Origin: Sparus aurata
Lineage: Eukaryota; Chordata; Actinopteri; Spariformes; Sparidae
NCBI RefSeq assembly: GCF_900880675.1
Contig: NC_044210.1
Location: forward strand, 4,933,157 to 4,997,156
Length of the DNA stretch: 64,000 nucleotides
Reading direction: 5' to 3'
The notes beneath the pieces were generated by a model. It made no database searches and was not told the origin of the DNA. It was given only the letters and a program-made list of their open reading frames with translations. The first letter of the stretch is position 1, and each line of letters starts with the position of its first letter. A program made the translations under genes and the position numbers. This document shows positions 23,901 through 38,900 of the stretch, piece after piece.

Positions 23901-26900
23901 GTCAAGCTGTGTGACAACGCCCTGGTGTTTTCATTTCAATCTGACCAGGCCTCATCGGGCCAATGCGTCTTGGACTCAGCTACATCACAATGCAGTAGGA
24001 GTCGTCCATCTACTGGCAAATTATTCCTTTGTTTAGGGATTAATGATGCATGAGTGAGTCTCATTGTGACTTGATGTGTACAGTAGCCATTATCAGTAAT
24101 CCCTTTTAAAAGGAAAACTAAATATACATTAGATCGATGGCAAATCCCCCACAGATACACATTAGTGTGGGGCTGACATTATCCTAAATGGAGTTAAAGA
24201 GTCCAGCCCTGCCTTACCTACAAAAACACAGCAAATATCATGTATACTGGGAGTAGAATCCCTTAATGAAAGTGCAATAAATCACTAGGAAAGGGATGGC
24301 TTTAAAAATAAGCAACCTAAAAATTAGAAACGAAAACCAAAGAAGCGAAATCAGTGAGTTTATCCAGAGTTTAAAAGCTAAATCAATGCGGTGTTTAGTG
24401 TCTATTGGAAATGGGCCTTTAGTGCAAGCAAACGGAGTAAACCTGTCCAGTATCACAACTTGATAAAAAGGTCAAAGCTAGCTGCAGCGCTTGCTCCCTG
24501 CTTGCACCCAATAGCAACTTGACAATGATTAACAGTGACACACTAATTGAACACATGCAGGGAGATCAGCCCGCGAGTGGTTTGCTTTACGGTTACACAG
24601 CCTCTCCTATAGGAAGTACAGTGGGAGGAGGGGGACCGAAACCAAAGGCGGGGGGTGGTTGCACAGCATTATCACTGCAGACTACAATGTGTTGGGTTCA
24701 CTTATTCTATTCCACTTATCATCAAACCACACAGAAAAAACTGTGGCGAAATGAACAGAAAGATGATCATGCCATGTGTATGCATCACCAATAGCAAAAT
24801 GGCAGTTGGCTGTCTATGCAGGCAGCCATACTGCTGCTGCATGACTCGTTTGAGTTGACGTAAGCCTTTCTGTTGTGCGCACCCCCAACCCCAGCCCTCC
24901 CCCTCTCTGCTTTGCAGCTGTTGGATTATCACACTCCCCGGCAGTGAAAGCCTCCCTGCCACAGGTCAGGTGGGGAGGTGAGGGAGAGAATGACACACTC
25001 ATACTCATGATGTGTGTCAGAAAGGGAGAGAGAGAGAGAAAGAGAGGGGAGGAGGAGGTGTAGAGATTTGTAATCTGACAGCACTGAGGATATGAAGGAA
25101 AACAATGTGTCGGTGTACAATACACAATTATTAATCTGTGGTACTGGATCTCTACCTCAATGTCGAGAGGTCTGGCAGCTACACAAGAACCAAGTCACTA
25201 TCTGCAAACCGTCCAGTCACCTCTGCACGAGAGGATTGGAGATGATTTTAATATAAAACATAATAGAGCTTAAGTAGAAACGGCATCCATTTTTAGCTTC
25301 AGGGCTAAATGGCAGCACAGAGGAGGAGTGGAGGAGTGTTCGGATTTGGGAATGTGGAGCAGGGATGAGAATGTGGGTCAGAGTGACACTGGACAGGCAA
25401 GCGTGCCTGTGGATGAGCTCTACAGCCAGGACAGAGGAGGAGAATTGCATCATGGCTTACGAAACCTCAGTGGCGATGAAAATAAAATGTGGACAACCAC
25501 TTGGGTGTAATTAAGATACAATGAAGCCTTAATGGGCTGGCCCAACATGTTTCTGCACTATACACCAACTTTGAACATTAAAGCAGCTACAAGAAACTTG
25601 CAGCGACAAGAAATGTTGATTCTGGTCGCCCCTGTGGACAAAAATAGTAAAGCACCACTACCTTGTGTCTTAAGATCTTTATCTGACTGGCACGTGCATT
25701 TGTTTTGGAAGCGAAAGAAAGAAGCAACGTATGACATTATTTGTAGGTATCTGTATACATTCTTTACTGTTGATGAGGTAAAGTAACTTTTTCAGGCTAT
25801 GCAAGATCAGTACCTGTAACATGATGAGGGTGAAACAAAGTCAACTGTGTTTTAGTACCGTGCCACCGGACTACAGACGATAAAAATAAATTGAAATTAA
25901 TGATGTATCTGTGAAATTAGATTCCCCTCATACTTGTGCTTCCTTTTAATGACTTCTAACATAGAAATTGTCTTTGGAATGTTTCACTATTTTCTGACAT
26001 TACAATCAATTATTCATGAAAAGAATCTAAAACTAAAAAGTTTCACAGTCTATCCTACCAAATAATATTTTTTAATTTAACTGCAATTTTTAATGATGCT
26101 CTTTGAAAGTCTACACATCCAATTCATCTTAAGTACATGTTCAATGCTGTCATGGCTTATCAATAACAAAAAATTTAACTAACATTTGGTTGTAGACCTT
26201 ATTTACATGTTGTGCCACAGACTACAGAAAATTACAGTTTAAGTTAACAGAAACAAGCAGTTTGATATGGGGCACTAGCAAAGCAACGCAATACATAACA
26301 TAAGCATAGTAGAATACGTCAGATAAGTTGGACCACCATATTTAACTATATAACTCTTTAAATGTTGCAGTACAGCTTAAAAGGGCAACACAAATAAACA
26401 AGTTTGCCATCTTCACATATCTCCACAATGCAAATCATAGGCCAGTTTTCTATCTGAATGCAACAGCTGTTGATACCGTGATGTTACAGTGATTTGGTCT
26501 ATAACCTTTGATAGTGCAGTTTAATGCAATTCAATCAAAGCCAAATGGACTTAACAAACTTTTTTTATTGGTTTATTGGTGGAAAAAACACAATGAATCA
26601 TTCAATGTTGCGCAGGTAATAAACATCTGGTTTACAATAGCTCTAGCCCCAGTGAATGTTACAGGCACACACCCAGTAATCATATACACTGCTAACTGGA
26701 GCAAACTCTGTAGGTGGGTGCAAAGCCTTTAAGATGCAGATAGGTGACAAATGACAGGAAATGATCAAGAAGCGCCTCAGTGGCGTGCTGGCCCACCATG
26801 AGCCTCCAGAGCAGCTTCAGTGCACCATGCAACAGATTCTACAAATCTCTGAAGCTCTACTTTGATTGAGATGATTTTCACTTATTAAATCAGTGAGCCT

Positions 26901-29900
26901 AAAATCATTTTCATTTCTCATGTTTTTCAACACAATTATTGACCGTTAGTTGGATATCTTGTATATTAAATAATGGGCCATTTCACTTTAAAATGAGAAA
27001 CTACTGCAGAATTGATTTAAAAAAACTAACTTATGGTAAAATTGGTTAAGCCTCAGTCTGTACCTGCTTTTTTCTGACACATGATTCCTATGAAACAGTA
27101 GCATTGTTGATAATAGGTTACTACATGTCGAGAAGGCACACCTACAGCAGTATACTGTCACGCAGAAGAGGAAGCTGTTGGGCAACATTTTATATGCAGG
27201 TCACACATGATAACGAATCAGACAAGTGTGTCAGTGTGACTCATCATGACGTAGCTTGATGTGAGGAGTGGCAGCAGGCAGGCAAGTTGGGGCATACGGC
27301 TTTCTGCTGTTGCATCAGTAGCCTCTTTTACCTCCTCAGGGTTATGTTGATCACAGTACCAGTGTATGTTGGGAATATGTGGCCCTTAGTGGTGGTAAAT
27401 GTGTCCTTATAAGGGTTGTGAGGCAAGGCTGAAATTTAATTGATGACTTTATATTTTGCTCCTCCAGGGAAGTTGATGAACTCAAGGCCATAAGTGCAAC
27501 CAGAATTCACCAGAGAGGCGCATGTTGTGCACAGTTACACCCATATTCCTCCATCATTATTATCGCTGTGTGGGTGGTTGGCCCTGCTGGCCTTCACTGC
27601 CACTCTGAAACCTTCTGCTTTGTGTTTCTGCACATGTGCACTGCATGGTTGTGTGCGTCCTCTTGTCTGCAGACAGGACCTCCCACAGCTGAGGGCAGCC
27701 TGCTGGCTGCTAAATGACGCACTTCACTCAATAAGCATCCTGTTGCCTCTACCCTTCTTCTGCTGTTTATTATGGGGAGGGGGGTCATTACAGAGAATGG
27801 CATTTTCTCCTCTGTAAGCTTAAAAACATTTAGACGTCAGATCCAATGGAATGTCTACTAATTTTAATATCAACCAGACAAAGACCCAATTTATGATATA
27901 ATGAGGGTTGGGTAGGGGGGTGGGAAAACACTTCTAACAAACACTTCTAACAAACAATAACCTTATGGAACTTCATGGATTTAAGCTGCAACAAAAAACT
28001 CATCAAACATCTGACGTTAATGATCTGTAGATAGAAAGACACACCGTACCAGTATATATTTTCTATGTGTGTTTAACAAAAAAAAAAAGAGGCTGTAAAA
28101 GTTAATTTCCCCAAGCTGTAATAATACATTTTAATGAGGTGTTAATTAAATAGAAGCGCATATGTGAAGCCAGTAACCAAAATGTGATTGAAAAGGTAAA
28201 ATTGTATCATTTCTAAGACGGGTCATTCTGACTGCCGACGTCATTAGTAATGACAAAGTAAAGTTATCAAGCTCTAATACTGAAATAAAGCCCATCATGG
28301 TGTGCCTAATTTGTCGGCCGTTGTACCCTCTGCACAGGGACTGCCGTTCATGCTTATGTTGTGACGTCAAACTAAAATAATATCTTGAGTTTATCCTTAC
28401 CTCCGTGACATCCATGACTTTAATGGCAGCCAGCTGTCCAGTCTTGACATGACGTCCCTGTGAAAAGACAAAAACAGAGGTGAGCGAAAAAAAACATGTA
28501 ATCTTATTAACTGTCAAATGAATGGTTAAATGAACTGGGAAATGAGTGCAATGTATCACAGAGAGTAAAAGCATTTCAGTAAATTTCATCACATTCCAAG
28601 TTATCAATTTGTATTTTTTGCATATGTAGGTCTGCAACTCACAATTAATCTGCACATTGGTTTTCTGCATTATTAGTTAACCGCATTAACACATTTTGCA
28701 CATAAAAGAAATTTCAGGATATAATTCACATCAATTGATTAACTGAAATCAATTGTTCAATTGTTTCCATCATCAAAAAGTACAGTCTATATCCCATGGT
28801 TTCATAAACCTATTATATAAGTTACATACCACAAATGAGTTGATTATTCCCAAGCTATACAGTCCCAACATTCCCAGACTCCTCTGCTCTCCTAACACCA
28901 TACTGCCACTCCTTACATAAACAAAGGACAGAAATAGAGGCCTCTACTCTATGTCCATTCCTCCCATCCCCTGCCCCGAAACATAAAACATGGGACATTT
29001 TTGGGAGCTGGTCCCACTGGGTACGGGTATTCCCCCTTCTGACTCTTTAAGACAACACTGCAGCGATAAGGCTGCCGTGTCTTTGCTGGTCACTGCAGCA
29101 ACTGTATCAGGGGACACGTACATCAATACCCTGCACAGACCTCGTGCACGGCTGCGGAAGGAAGAGGCATGCAAATGCACAGTCATACCGACTCAGACTC
29201 ACATATGAACACCCCCACCAACACCATCATCTTAGCCAATGCATTCCATAGTCACTTGAAACTGTATGGATTATGACAATAAAAGCTATGCAGGCTTAGG
29301 GGCCCCTTTCTTTTCACTGGGCAGGAGAGGGGGATGACAGAGACACTTTACAATGCCTTTAATCCTCTCCACTTTGATCCCATGGGTCGCCACAATAAAA
29401 ACAACACTGAAACTGTCATGATGACTGTCAGCTCCCTGGCTACTACTAGTGCTGATGCAGGCCGCAATACTGGGTTACCCGTCATAGGTGTTACAAGACA
29501 AACTCAGTAGTCAACCTATGCCTTAAGTGCAATTGGACTGTTTGTCATTTGAAAACATGTAGTGACAGGAGTTTATCAATTAAACTAAAGCTGCAACAAT
29601 TGATAACTAGGTGCCAACTTTTAAATCTATTGCCAACTGATTTGATCGTTAATGGATTTGAGTAGTTTTTTTAAAAAGAAAATATGGCAAGATTCCCTGA
29701 TTCGAGCTACATAGATTTGCTATGTTTCTGATGTCTTTCCTCCTCTAATGAACCAAGTATCTTTGTGTTGTGGAAAAATGAGGGAATGGGTCCTCGACCT
29801 GCCTCATCTATGGACTCAATTTGACTTACTTTGACTCACAACCTGTGACTTGACTTGCCCAAGAAAAAATTACTTGGGACTTACTTGAGTCTTGGACCAA

Positions 29901-32900
29901 CTGATTTGATCATTTGATCAATGATTTGCTCTGAAGATGAAAACAGTCATGCGATGAGATCTCTTAAAATCTTATTTATCAATACTATTGTGATGCCACA
30001 ATTTTTTGACTGAATGTTATTGTAATTTGCTAATTTGCATTAAATTTATCTAAATACTTGTGTTACATTTGCTTTCAACTTTAAGTAACAAATCAACTAC
30101 AAATAATTTTGTTCAGTTGCTCTAATAAAGCTTAACATTTTTTGACAACATTTTTAATATTACGCTAACATATAGCTGCATAGTAACCTACCTACTATGG
30201 TGATTAAAAATGGCAACTGTATTTTCAGTTTCAGCAACCAAAAGCTGATGTCTAGTTGCCAAACTTGCTGTCTGTATGAGAAAATGCAATTGCCATATTT
30301 AATTTGTTTCAGCCCAAACAATTAACTGATCATTTTGATTATACTGGTAGTAATACTAATCCATCTAAGCAAACAAATAACCTCTTAGTAAACAACAATG
30401 AATCAACCATGTGCACTAGTTTTTGTATTACTATGTAAAAATTAGCATCTTAAAAATAATCAAGAGATTTCAAATTGCAGAAATTATTAATATGTTGAAT
30501 TAACATCTTATTTGTAGCTATAAACCGCAAATTAGGACTCAACACCACTGACTAATTACCACCAGTCTCTCTCTTTTCTATGACAGGAATCAATGTTGAT
30601 TAATACCCTCTGGCACACACTCACCACCAGGTGTACACACCGCACCTTCATAGGTTAAATGAATCATAAAAGTGGGCCAAAAGGAGAAAGATCAGGAACC
30701 TTGGAATTCAGACACTTTCTTGTCTGATCTCTAGCATCCCTCTGCTATTAGTACTAAATCTAATTCTGAAATGAATACTTTTTTTAGACAAAGTTTGCTT
30801 TGATAAAAGGACATATTCACATTGAGGCCATCCAGGTATTTGAAGGATACAGCTGCCATTAATCTCTCGTTTTGGCTGTTAATAAACAAAAGCTGTTAAT
30901 TCTTCCAGTTCTACAGTTGACTGGACAAATGTAAAACCTCTGACAGCATCAAATGCCTGTCTATATTAAATGTATTGATGATTTATAGACCAAAGGGTTT
31001 GGAATAGATACCAGGAGGTGAGGATATGAATGTGCCAACCTTTTTTTGCTATGATTTCTTTTCTTTGAGCCTGAAGAATTTATGGTTGCATAAACCCAAA
31101 CGTCTCTCGGCTTCTGGGTGGAGATAGGGTTATCTCGACCACAAAGTTATTGCATTTTGATACCACAAAAGAACCGGGTTACACAACATTAGGACATGAG
31201 TAATGAAATGAGAGCCTGGATTACACACAAGTTTCTTGACAGGCTTTATCCCCCCACATCCATCCGTCACTGAAATGAGGAAAACACTGAGCTGCTGCTT
31301 TGGAATTAACACTATACCCTATAAGTAATTACAAATGATGTGAATATGTATAAGTTCAACAGACAAGTTTTTGGAAAGTTGTATTTGGTAAAACTGTGCT
31401 GCAAAGTCTGTTCAACAGATCCTATAAATCTACTATTAAGTAGGCTTTTCTAGGAAGGACTGGCAAACAATATCCTAGTGCGCACCAACAGTCATGTATT
31501 CTCAATGCAACTGTAAATTCAATATTATAAATAGGTTTTCAAAAAACATCTCAATGTTGTGACTGCAGATTAGGCCTATGACTAATGATTACTGTTATTA
31601 TCCATTCATTTGCAGGACATTTTTTTTTTTATTAATCTGTTCTACAAAATGTCAGAAAATGGAAAATAATATCCATCATGTCATCTCTAAATAGTTTCTT
31701 TTGTCGAATCATAACAGTCTGAGACCTTTATTGTCACATATGACAAAGATAAGCAGATACTCCTCACAACTGAGAGGCTTAAACTAGGTGATGTCATTTT
31801 AGCATGGCAGGGATAATAAATAGCTGTGGCTGTAAATGTAGCTTTTCTGTACCTTTAGACTTGACAAACTCATCTGTTATGTATCCTTTAACAAAAGATT
31901 TGTTTCCAATGTACTACAGCATGTTGACAGTACATTTTCTGGGGCTGTATGATACGGTCAAAAAAATCATATTGTGATTGTGTGGGAATGGTCAATATCA
32001 GCATCACAAATTTCATTTTCACTGAAAAAACTATTAAATCGTGATGATGTGACATTTGTTGGGGTCGTTACCAAACACACATCTTTTCTTACATCTGGAG
32101 AACAAGATTTGGACGGCAAGACATCTCTGCAGCACTACACTTCCTCATAATGTTTTGTAACAGATTTTATCCATAATAAATTGCAGCTTCTTTTGATATT
32201 GAAGTTAGCCATGTTTCCCTTTCGATTATACTTTGATCAGTTGATCCTCATATCTAGGAGTTCAAAAACACAGTAGTTTAAAAAAGACAAACAGAGAGGG
32301 ATGTTTTATAGTTGAACTTGGTGATACATTTTCAAAATTATTCCAAACCTATCTTTGGCATTTACACCCTGTACTTATCTGCTGACATGTACACTAACAC
32401 CATAATAACAACAACAACATTGGATATCAATATCAATATTGAAATTGAAATGAAAAAAAATCTGTAGCCAAAATATATCATTCTATATCTTTTTTTAAAT
32501 TCCCAAATCAACAGTTCCACCAGGCCCTGAAACCATTCTCCTGACCCGAGTTTCAACATAGATCTGGCACTCCTTGGCTTTGGTAGGGAGGGGCTGGTTT
32601 CTACAGTGACTACACTATTATTAACTTATTACAGATATTGGTGACCACATGCAGCCCTCTTAGCCGTAAATGATGCCCTTCTCAATCATAAGGACATTCA
32701 ATCATCTAGTCTAACAGCTCATACAGGAAGATTTGCGGCATCCAATGACTGACTTGAGGAAAGAATAGAAGTATCTGACATATTGACGTGATGATCCCGC
32801 AGGGAACAAAATTCTTTGCCTGGCATAGTTCTATGGCAAGAATAGTGACTGACCAGATTTTTGCCTGTGACAGTGTGCTATGATGCATTTTAAAGATGCA

Positions 32901-35900
32901 GATTGTTAGTATTCAATCATTTGGCGTTGAAGAGACATCATTATTGTAAATAAAGACCCTGGTTTATTCAGATTCAGAAACCTTTCAAATTGAAAGTGAT
33001 ATATGGTAATGTCTGTGCTTACTTCCCTCATGTAATCTCATCAGAACAAAAACAGAAATTTTCAGTTACGATAATATTAAAGAAAGCAGTAAATTCTTAG
33101 ATTTTTCGAAGAATTAAAAAGCAAATGTGTACCATTGACTGAACCAATAATCTAACCCTTTAAACAGGCTAGGGTTGATCACAGGAGGGGCTGCAGTGCG
33201 GCTCTGAAGGGCCCCCTCGAAGCAGCCAGTTACTGCTAGGCGGGGCTGTGGAGGGGTTATCTGAGGCACTGAGCTATCACTCAGCCCTCCCTGGCCTCCA
33301 TCTCCACTCCTCCCATCACAGCTCCACTTAACCATGGCCAGATGTGCTGCTGGCCTCTCTCCAGCTCAGCACTAAACCACTGACTGACTTATTGCCTTTA
33401 GAGTCAGGGACATTAAGTTAAAATCTACCCTAAAACTAAATGCACTATTCTATGAGAGCTCAATTAACAATGCTGTGAGAAGAAATCTCACTCAACACTA
33501 GAAACTCAATGTGAGGCTCTAAAAGGCTGCTCTATTAAACTAAGTGCTGACATAAGGGATTTGTAGAATTTCAACATCCCAATTTAATGCACATTATTTC
33601 AAGAGCATGTATAAACCAGAAACTGTGCCTCTTACACTGTAGGTGCTTTCATAAAAGCCATGTTTTACTTTTAACTAAAAAAGGTTTCTTCCGTTGTTGT
33701 CTGCGTTCCCATTGCGGTGTAGCAATGTACATTTTAAGAAATTTCTTAAATCGATAGTGGATTAATTATCAATAATATAATGAAATATGCTGGACATTTT
33801 TCCTTTAGCAAACGGTTTAAACCACTGACATGATATATGTTTGGTGTAAAATCAGCTGGCTACATGAAGAGATAAACAAAAACATAAAGTTAATTGAATT
33901 TTAAATGAAATAACCCAAAATAATGATAAATAATTAACATCCCTATCGTGGTGTAAAGACCCGTGAAGATGAATTAAATTATCCCACTAAGGTTATCAAA
34001 AGCCACAGCTGTTTTTACATGCAATTTTTCCGCGTGACTTCACAACAACAACAAAAACCTGGCAGTTGTTGATGGTCCATTTGTCGGATGCTTTCTTCAG
34101 CAACACCATGTTGATGTGTTGAAGCACTATGAACAATAAAACAACTGGTTTGCAGCTGCAGATTTTTAAAAATCTGTGGCTGAAATTTTACTGGATTGTA
34201 CCGGATTTATTAGAAATGTTTTGCAATGCAAACCCCACTCCAAAGATGCTGTGCTTTTGGAAAGCACTAACCAGCAAGCAGGGACTTTTTTGGAGGTGAA
34301 TATCGTCCGGTAACCTAATACAGATCCTGGTCCCTGCTATGGAAACGTTCCTCCAAAGTTTCCTAGTCCCAGAGGAAAGTTCTTGCAGCGGAAACGCTGC
34401 TCATGTCCACAGTGCTTCACTATTCTAACTAGAGAAGGGCCAAAATCTTGATACATCAATATATCGTTATGTTTACTCCATTGAAATGATCCTCAATTTT
34501 AATGAGCCATAGCTATGTCCTGCCTTTTAACATAATTCTAGTAGTTCGGCCATTGGCCAGTTTATTGCCATTTTGTTGGACAGGACTGCATAAACTTTTT
34601 TATATGTTGTTTCATTTCAGTTCATGTCAACTTCTTTGAAACTGACACTGCAATGCAGTAAATACATAAATTCCTGCACATCGCCTTTTTAATGGTATTT
34701 TGTATTTATTCAATAAACAGATCACTGTTATGGGCAACATATGGTAAATCATATCACATAGTGAGTTACTCTTTGATTCCCAGCTCTTTTACTAATTAAA
34801 TTAGTATTTATGTTTTCGTGTGGATTTTCACTTAACAGAAGTGAGCAGTAATGCCCAGCAGTAATGTTAGTGGTCTGCCTGCAGAGACGGTGTGGACAAG
34901 GGGGGGAGAGGACTGTTTCCCATACAGTTTTCCACATAGCTGTTATCTGCATTCACATTGATCAGAACACAAAGAAGCTTTCCCTCCCTGTATCTTGCAC
35001 ATTACTGTAAGATCAATCACACTCAGCAACCATTTAAAAATTCTGTCTAACCAGGTCAACCTTTTTGTTATCCAACAAGACTCTGGGCTCACGCCCCCAA
35101 TGATTGGACAACACAGTGCTCAAACTGAGTGACACGCTTTCTAACTAGCCATGTAGGTGCAAAACAAACTCTGTGTCATGTTATTAGTTCACACAGTGTG
35201 GGAGGGACAGAACTGCTGGCTGCCATGGTTTGGTTCTTTGAAAGGTCACTGGTGAGAGTGTGCATGTGTGTGTGTGTGTGTGTGTTATGGGTTGTTAACT
35301 ACCAGTGAAGCTGTAGTAATGAGGGCTGGATGACTGGCACAGGGTCAAGCAAAGATCTGAGGTGACATTTGATCTGGGAGAATGAGTGGGTGGGTGGACA
35401 GAAGGTAATAAACGGCTAGTCACGACCTCCACCTACCTTGGGAAGCAGATACAGCCATTATGAACCTACACCTCTTACTAGACACATCAGAAAGAAATGA
35501 TCAATCAGCAGTAAGCAGCAGCACATGACATCCAGGGCTGTGCCTTGCCCCATGCCTCTCCGGGCTGAACCACTTTATACTGCTACTGCATACCAGCACA
35601 CTGACCCAGTTCTCACACACGCACACACATACAACCTCAGCACCGTTGCCTTTGCTCCGGCACTCCCCAGAGAAGTAAGGATGGAAGTGGCAAAGACAAA
35701 GACAGCAACGGAGATGAGACTGGATGGAGAATAAGAGACAGAAAGTGAATGGAGAGAGGAGGGGAGAAGCTAGGTAGCGGAAAGGACGACAACGCAGTGA
35801 CAATGCATGCAGAAAGCTGAATAAGAGTCTCAAACAGGAGGCCAGCTGATGTGACTGTATGCCTATTGATCACAGTGCAGTGGCTGGCTGCTGTAAGTGA

Positions 35901-38900
35901 TCGGAGATGCATGGTGAAGTCTTTCCTACACAGGAATTTAAACATAAAATGTTATTTTATGTTTGCATACAAACATTTTCATAGGTAAGTTGTCCTGAGC
36001 AAAAGAATAGGCCGATCAATGTTAAGTTTTGTTATGTTCATAACAACATTAACATTAGCAAACATTTTACAGAATATGACATCATTGACATAATGTCATT
36101 GATTTTACTGTTAAAGAATAACTAAAAAATCATTCAAAAGAAAACATTTATCCGCAGACTAACATTGGCTAACGTTAGATGCCAGATAACCATCAAAGAA
36201 ATAGAAAGCCATATTCATATGCCGTCATAACGCAAAATTAGCCAATGTCCATTATAAGATAGGACTGGCTAACAGTTGCATGTGGCATTAACACAAATGG
36301 ACATATGATTTGATTAACGTAAGCTTGACAACGGGTCTTGATCTTACTGAGTCTGTGCAATAAGTTTGTAATTTTATTGATTTATTCATTTACTTATTAT
36401 GTATCTGTTAGCACTCACTTACCACATATTGTTAATATAAATGGTTACTTTCTTGAAAAAAAAAAAAAAAAACATAATAAAGTGGCATACAATTTTTCTT
36501 GTGCGTCTTTGATTTGCCAAAATCAAAAGAAGTGATTGACAGTTGCCCTGCCCATTTGAAGCCTCTGGTCTGCAGAGACACAAAGTTGACGTCACTGGAA
36601 CTAGCTGGCCCTTGTCAGTGGCTTTTCAGCAGACTGAGCAAGTAGAATCGGCGACTGAGCCGGTGGTTGAGAGAAATCACTGATTTCACACTAAATCAGT
36701 GCATGAGTAGAGAAACAGAAAAAAGAAAAAGAAAGGGGGAAAAAAAGAGAAAGTTTGTAGCTATAGTATGACCTCACCCATTTAGCGCACATTTTTCCAC
36801 TTTGCCTCTGTGCAAACGCCATTTGCAACTTTTTTAATCACATATTCTTGGTTAGAAGTGGCTGTATCAGTGAAAGCGAAAGTTTCTCTTATGCGAACGA
36901 CGAATACACGCCAACGCCATGTGGTTGTATGACGAGTTACTACCTCTAACGCAGACATAGAACATACAAGCCATTTGGCTTCGGCTGTAGACTTTGCAGC
37001 ACGCTTAAGTGCATCTTTTTGGCCAGGACACAGGGGTCAATAGGTGATGCAAAAGTCAGCCTTTGTGGCCACAGGTTCTTTGATGTCGATTAGGTGCGTC
37101 TGCGCCCTTTAAGAGAATGAGAATTTCCTCCTGAAAAAAACCCAGTCCCTTGATTTGGACTGAGGTGTTTCCCCATTACATGAGGGGATCTACTGGTCCC
37201 TGCGTATTAAGACATTTCTTAAGGAAAAGTGATCTTGAGGAGGGAAGAGCTGTCAAGTAGACGCACTGAAGAAAGACAGGCAAGAGACTGTCTCGCCTGC
37301 CAGCGCCTTTGTGTCTCATCTCAACGCCGCTCGGGTAATGAGGTGGCTCAATGAGCTACACACAGACAGTGGGGTTAACGCACACACAGACACACACACG
37401 GACCGACAGACACAGAGAGTTTTGTTCAGGCAGCGTGGCCAGTTAGGGGACGTTGTGGGTCTTGTGACACCCATTAGGGAGAGGGTCACTGTGAGGGACA
37501 AAAGAGATGCACACTGTGTTGGCCGGGGAGGCTGCAGAGTGGAAGAGTGTGTGCTTGCGTGTGATATTTGCCGCTTTAACTTGAGCTTGAAATGTTTCAC
37601 ACATGCCTTTCAGCTATTTAAAAAGAGCACAAAACCAATGCAGTTGCTCGCCTGCGTGCTAACACAGTGTGTGCATAATAGAAACAGAGAGCGACTGTGG
37701 GACAATATGGGACCCTGGCCCCTGCTGCAGCTTGGGTGACACATTCAACACCCCCTGATTCTGACCTAAAAGCTACATAGCCAATCAACAACCAGGCTCC
37801 CAGGACCTTTACCAATGGGCACTACACACGGGTCATTCATTAGGAAAGAAGGCAAGTACTCAAGGTCCGGCAATGTCACCTAAACCAATGGACCATGTCA
37901 TTAGATAATATGTTCATGACACTTAGTTTGACTAGGAAAGTAGTCAAAAGCCTATATTCCTACATATTAAGTGGTAAGACAAGAATTCTGCTAGCAATTA
38001 TTACAATTGTTATTTTCATTAAGTACAATCTGCATAGGGTTAGATTTGGAGAGTAAATACTGTATTAATTCGTTCAGTGCAGATTAAATATTTTCAATAC
38101 TATGGCTATACCAAAATCTTGCATTTAATTTCACGTAGAAACAAAACCAGTGATGTGCAATTCACACATAGTTCCACCCCACTGCCTTTAATAAAATAAA
38201 TAAATAAATAAATAAATAAAAAACACGAAGAAGGTGAGAAATGTTTCAGTTTAGCACGGCTGCTCCCACACGGTCTGATGCTTTACAACAAAAATACAGA
38301 AACCTCAAGTCTGTTGAAATATGTACGCAAATAGAGTAACGCTTGAGAGATCCATTTCCAGTTACAATTTTGGCCTCCAACGATTGTGTAAACAACATGA
38401 CTGAGATAAAACGATTATTGTGATGTATTCCACAAGACAATGATGCTTTTGTTTAGCTATAGTACACCCATATCTGAGTGGGAAATCAGCAAAAGCCACC
38501 AGCCAAATGCTATTAAATTATGAAATTGGTCGACACAAAACAATGATTTACTATTCAGTGGCTGGTCATTTTGATTTATCTGTTAATGGCTGGCAGATGT
38601 TCACATATCTATTTTTTTTTTTTTTTTTTTAATAAAAGCCCAAACTCACTTAATTTTTCACTCTTTTCTCACATTTATTAGACCAAGCAACTACTAAATT
38701 AATTGAGAAAATAAGTGACAGAACAATCAAAGATGAGCATTATTGGTATAAGAAAATATTGTTTTAATTTGTTTTCCAGCTGAATTATATCAAAGTTCAA
38801 TGAATTATGTCCATGTAATCAATATTGACTAAAATGATTGGGATTATGATTTTTGCTATATTTGAGCATCCCTAATCCAATGTGTTACCAAGTGAAACAT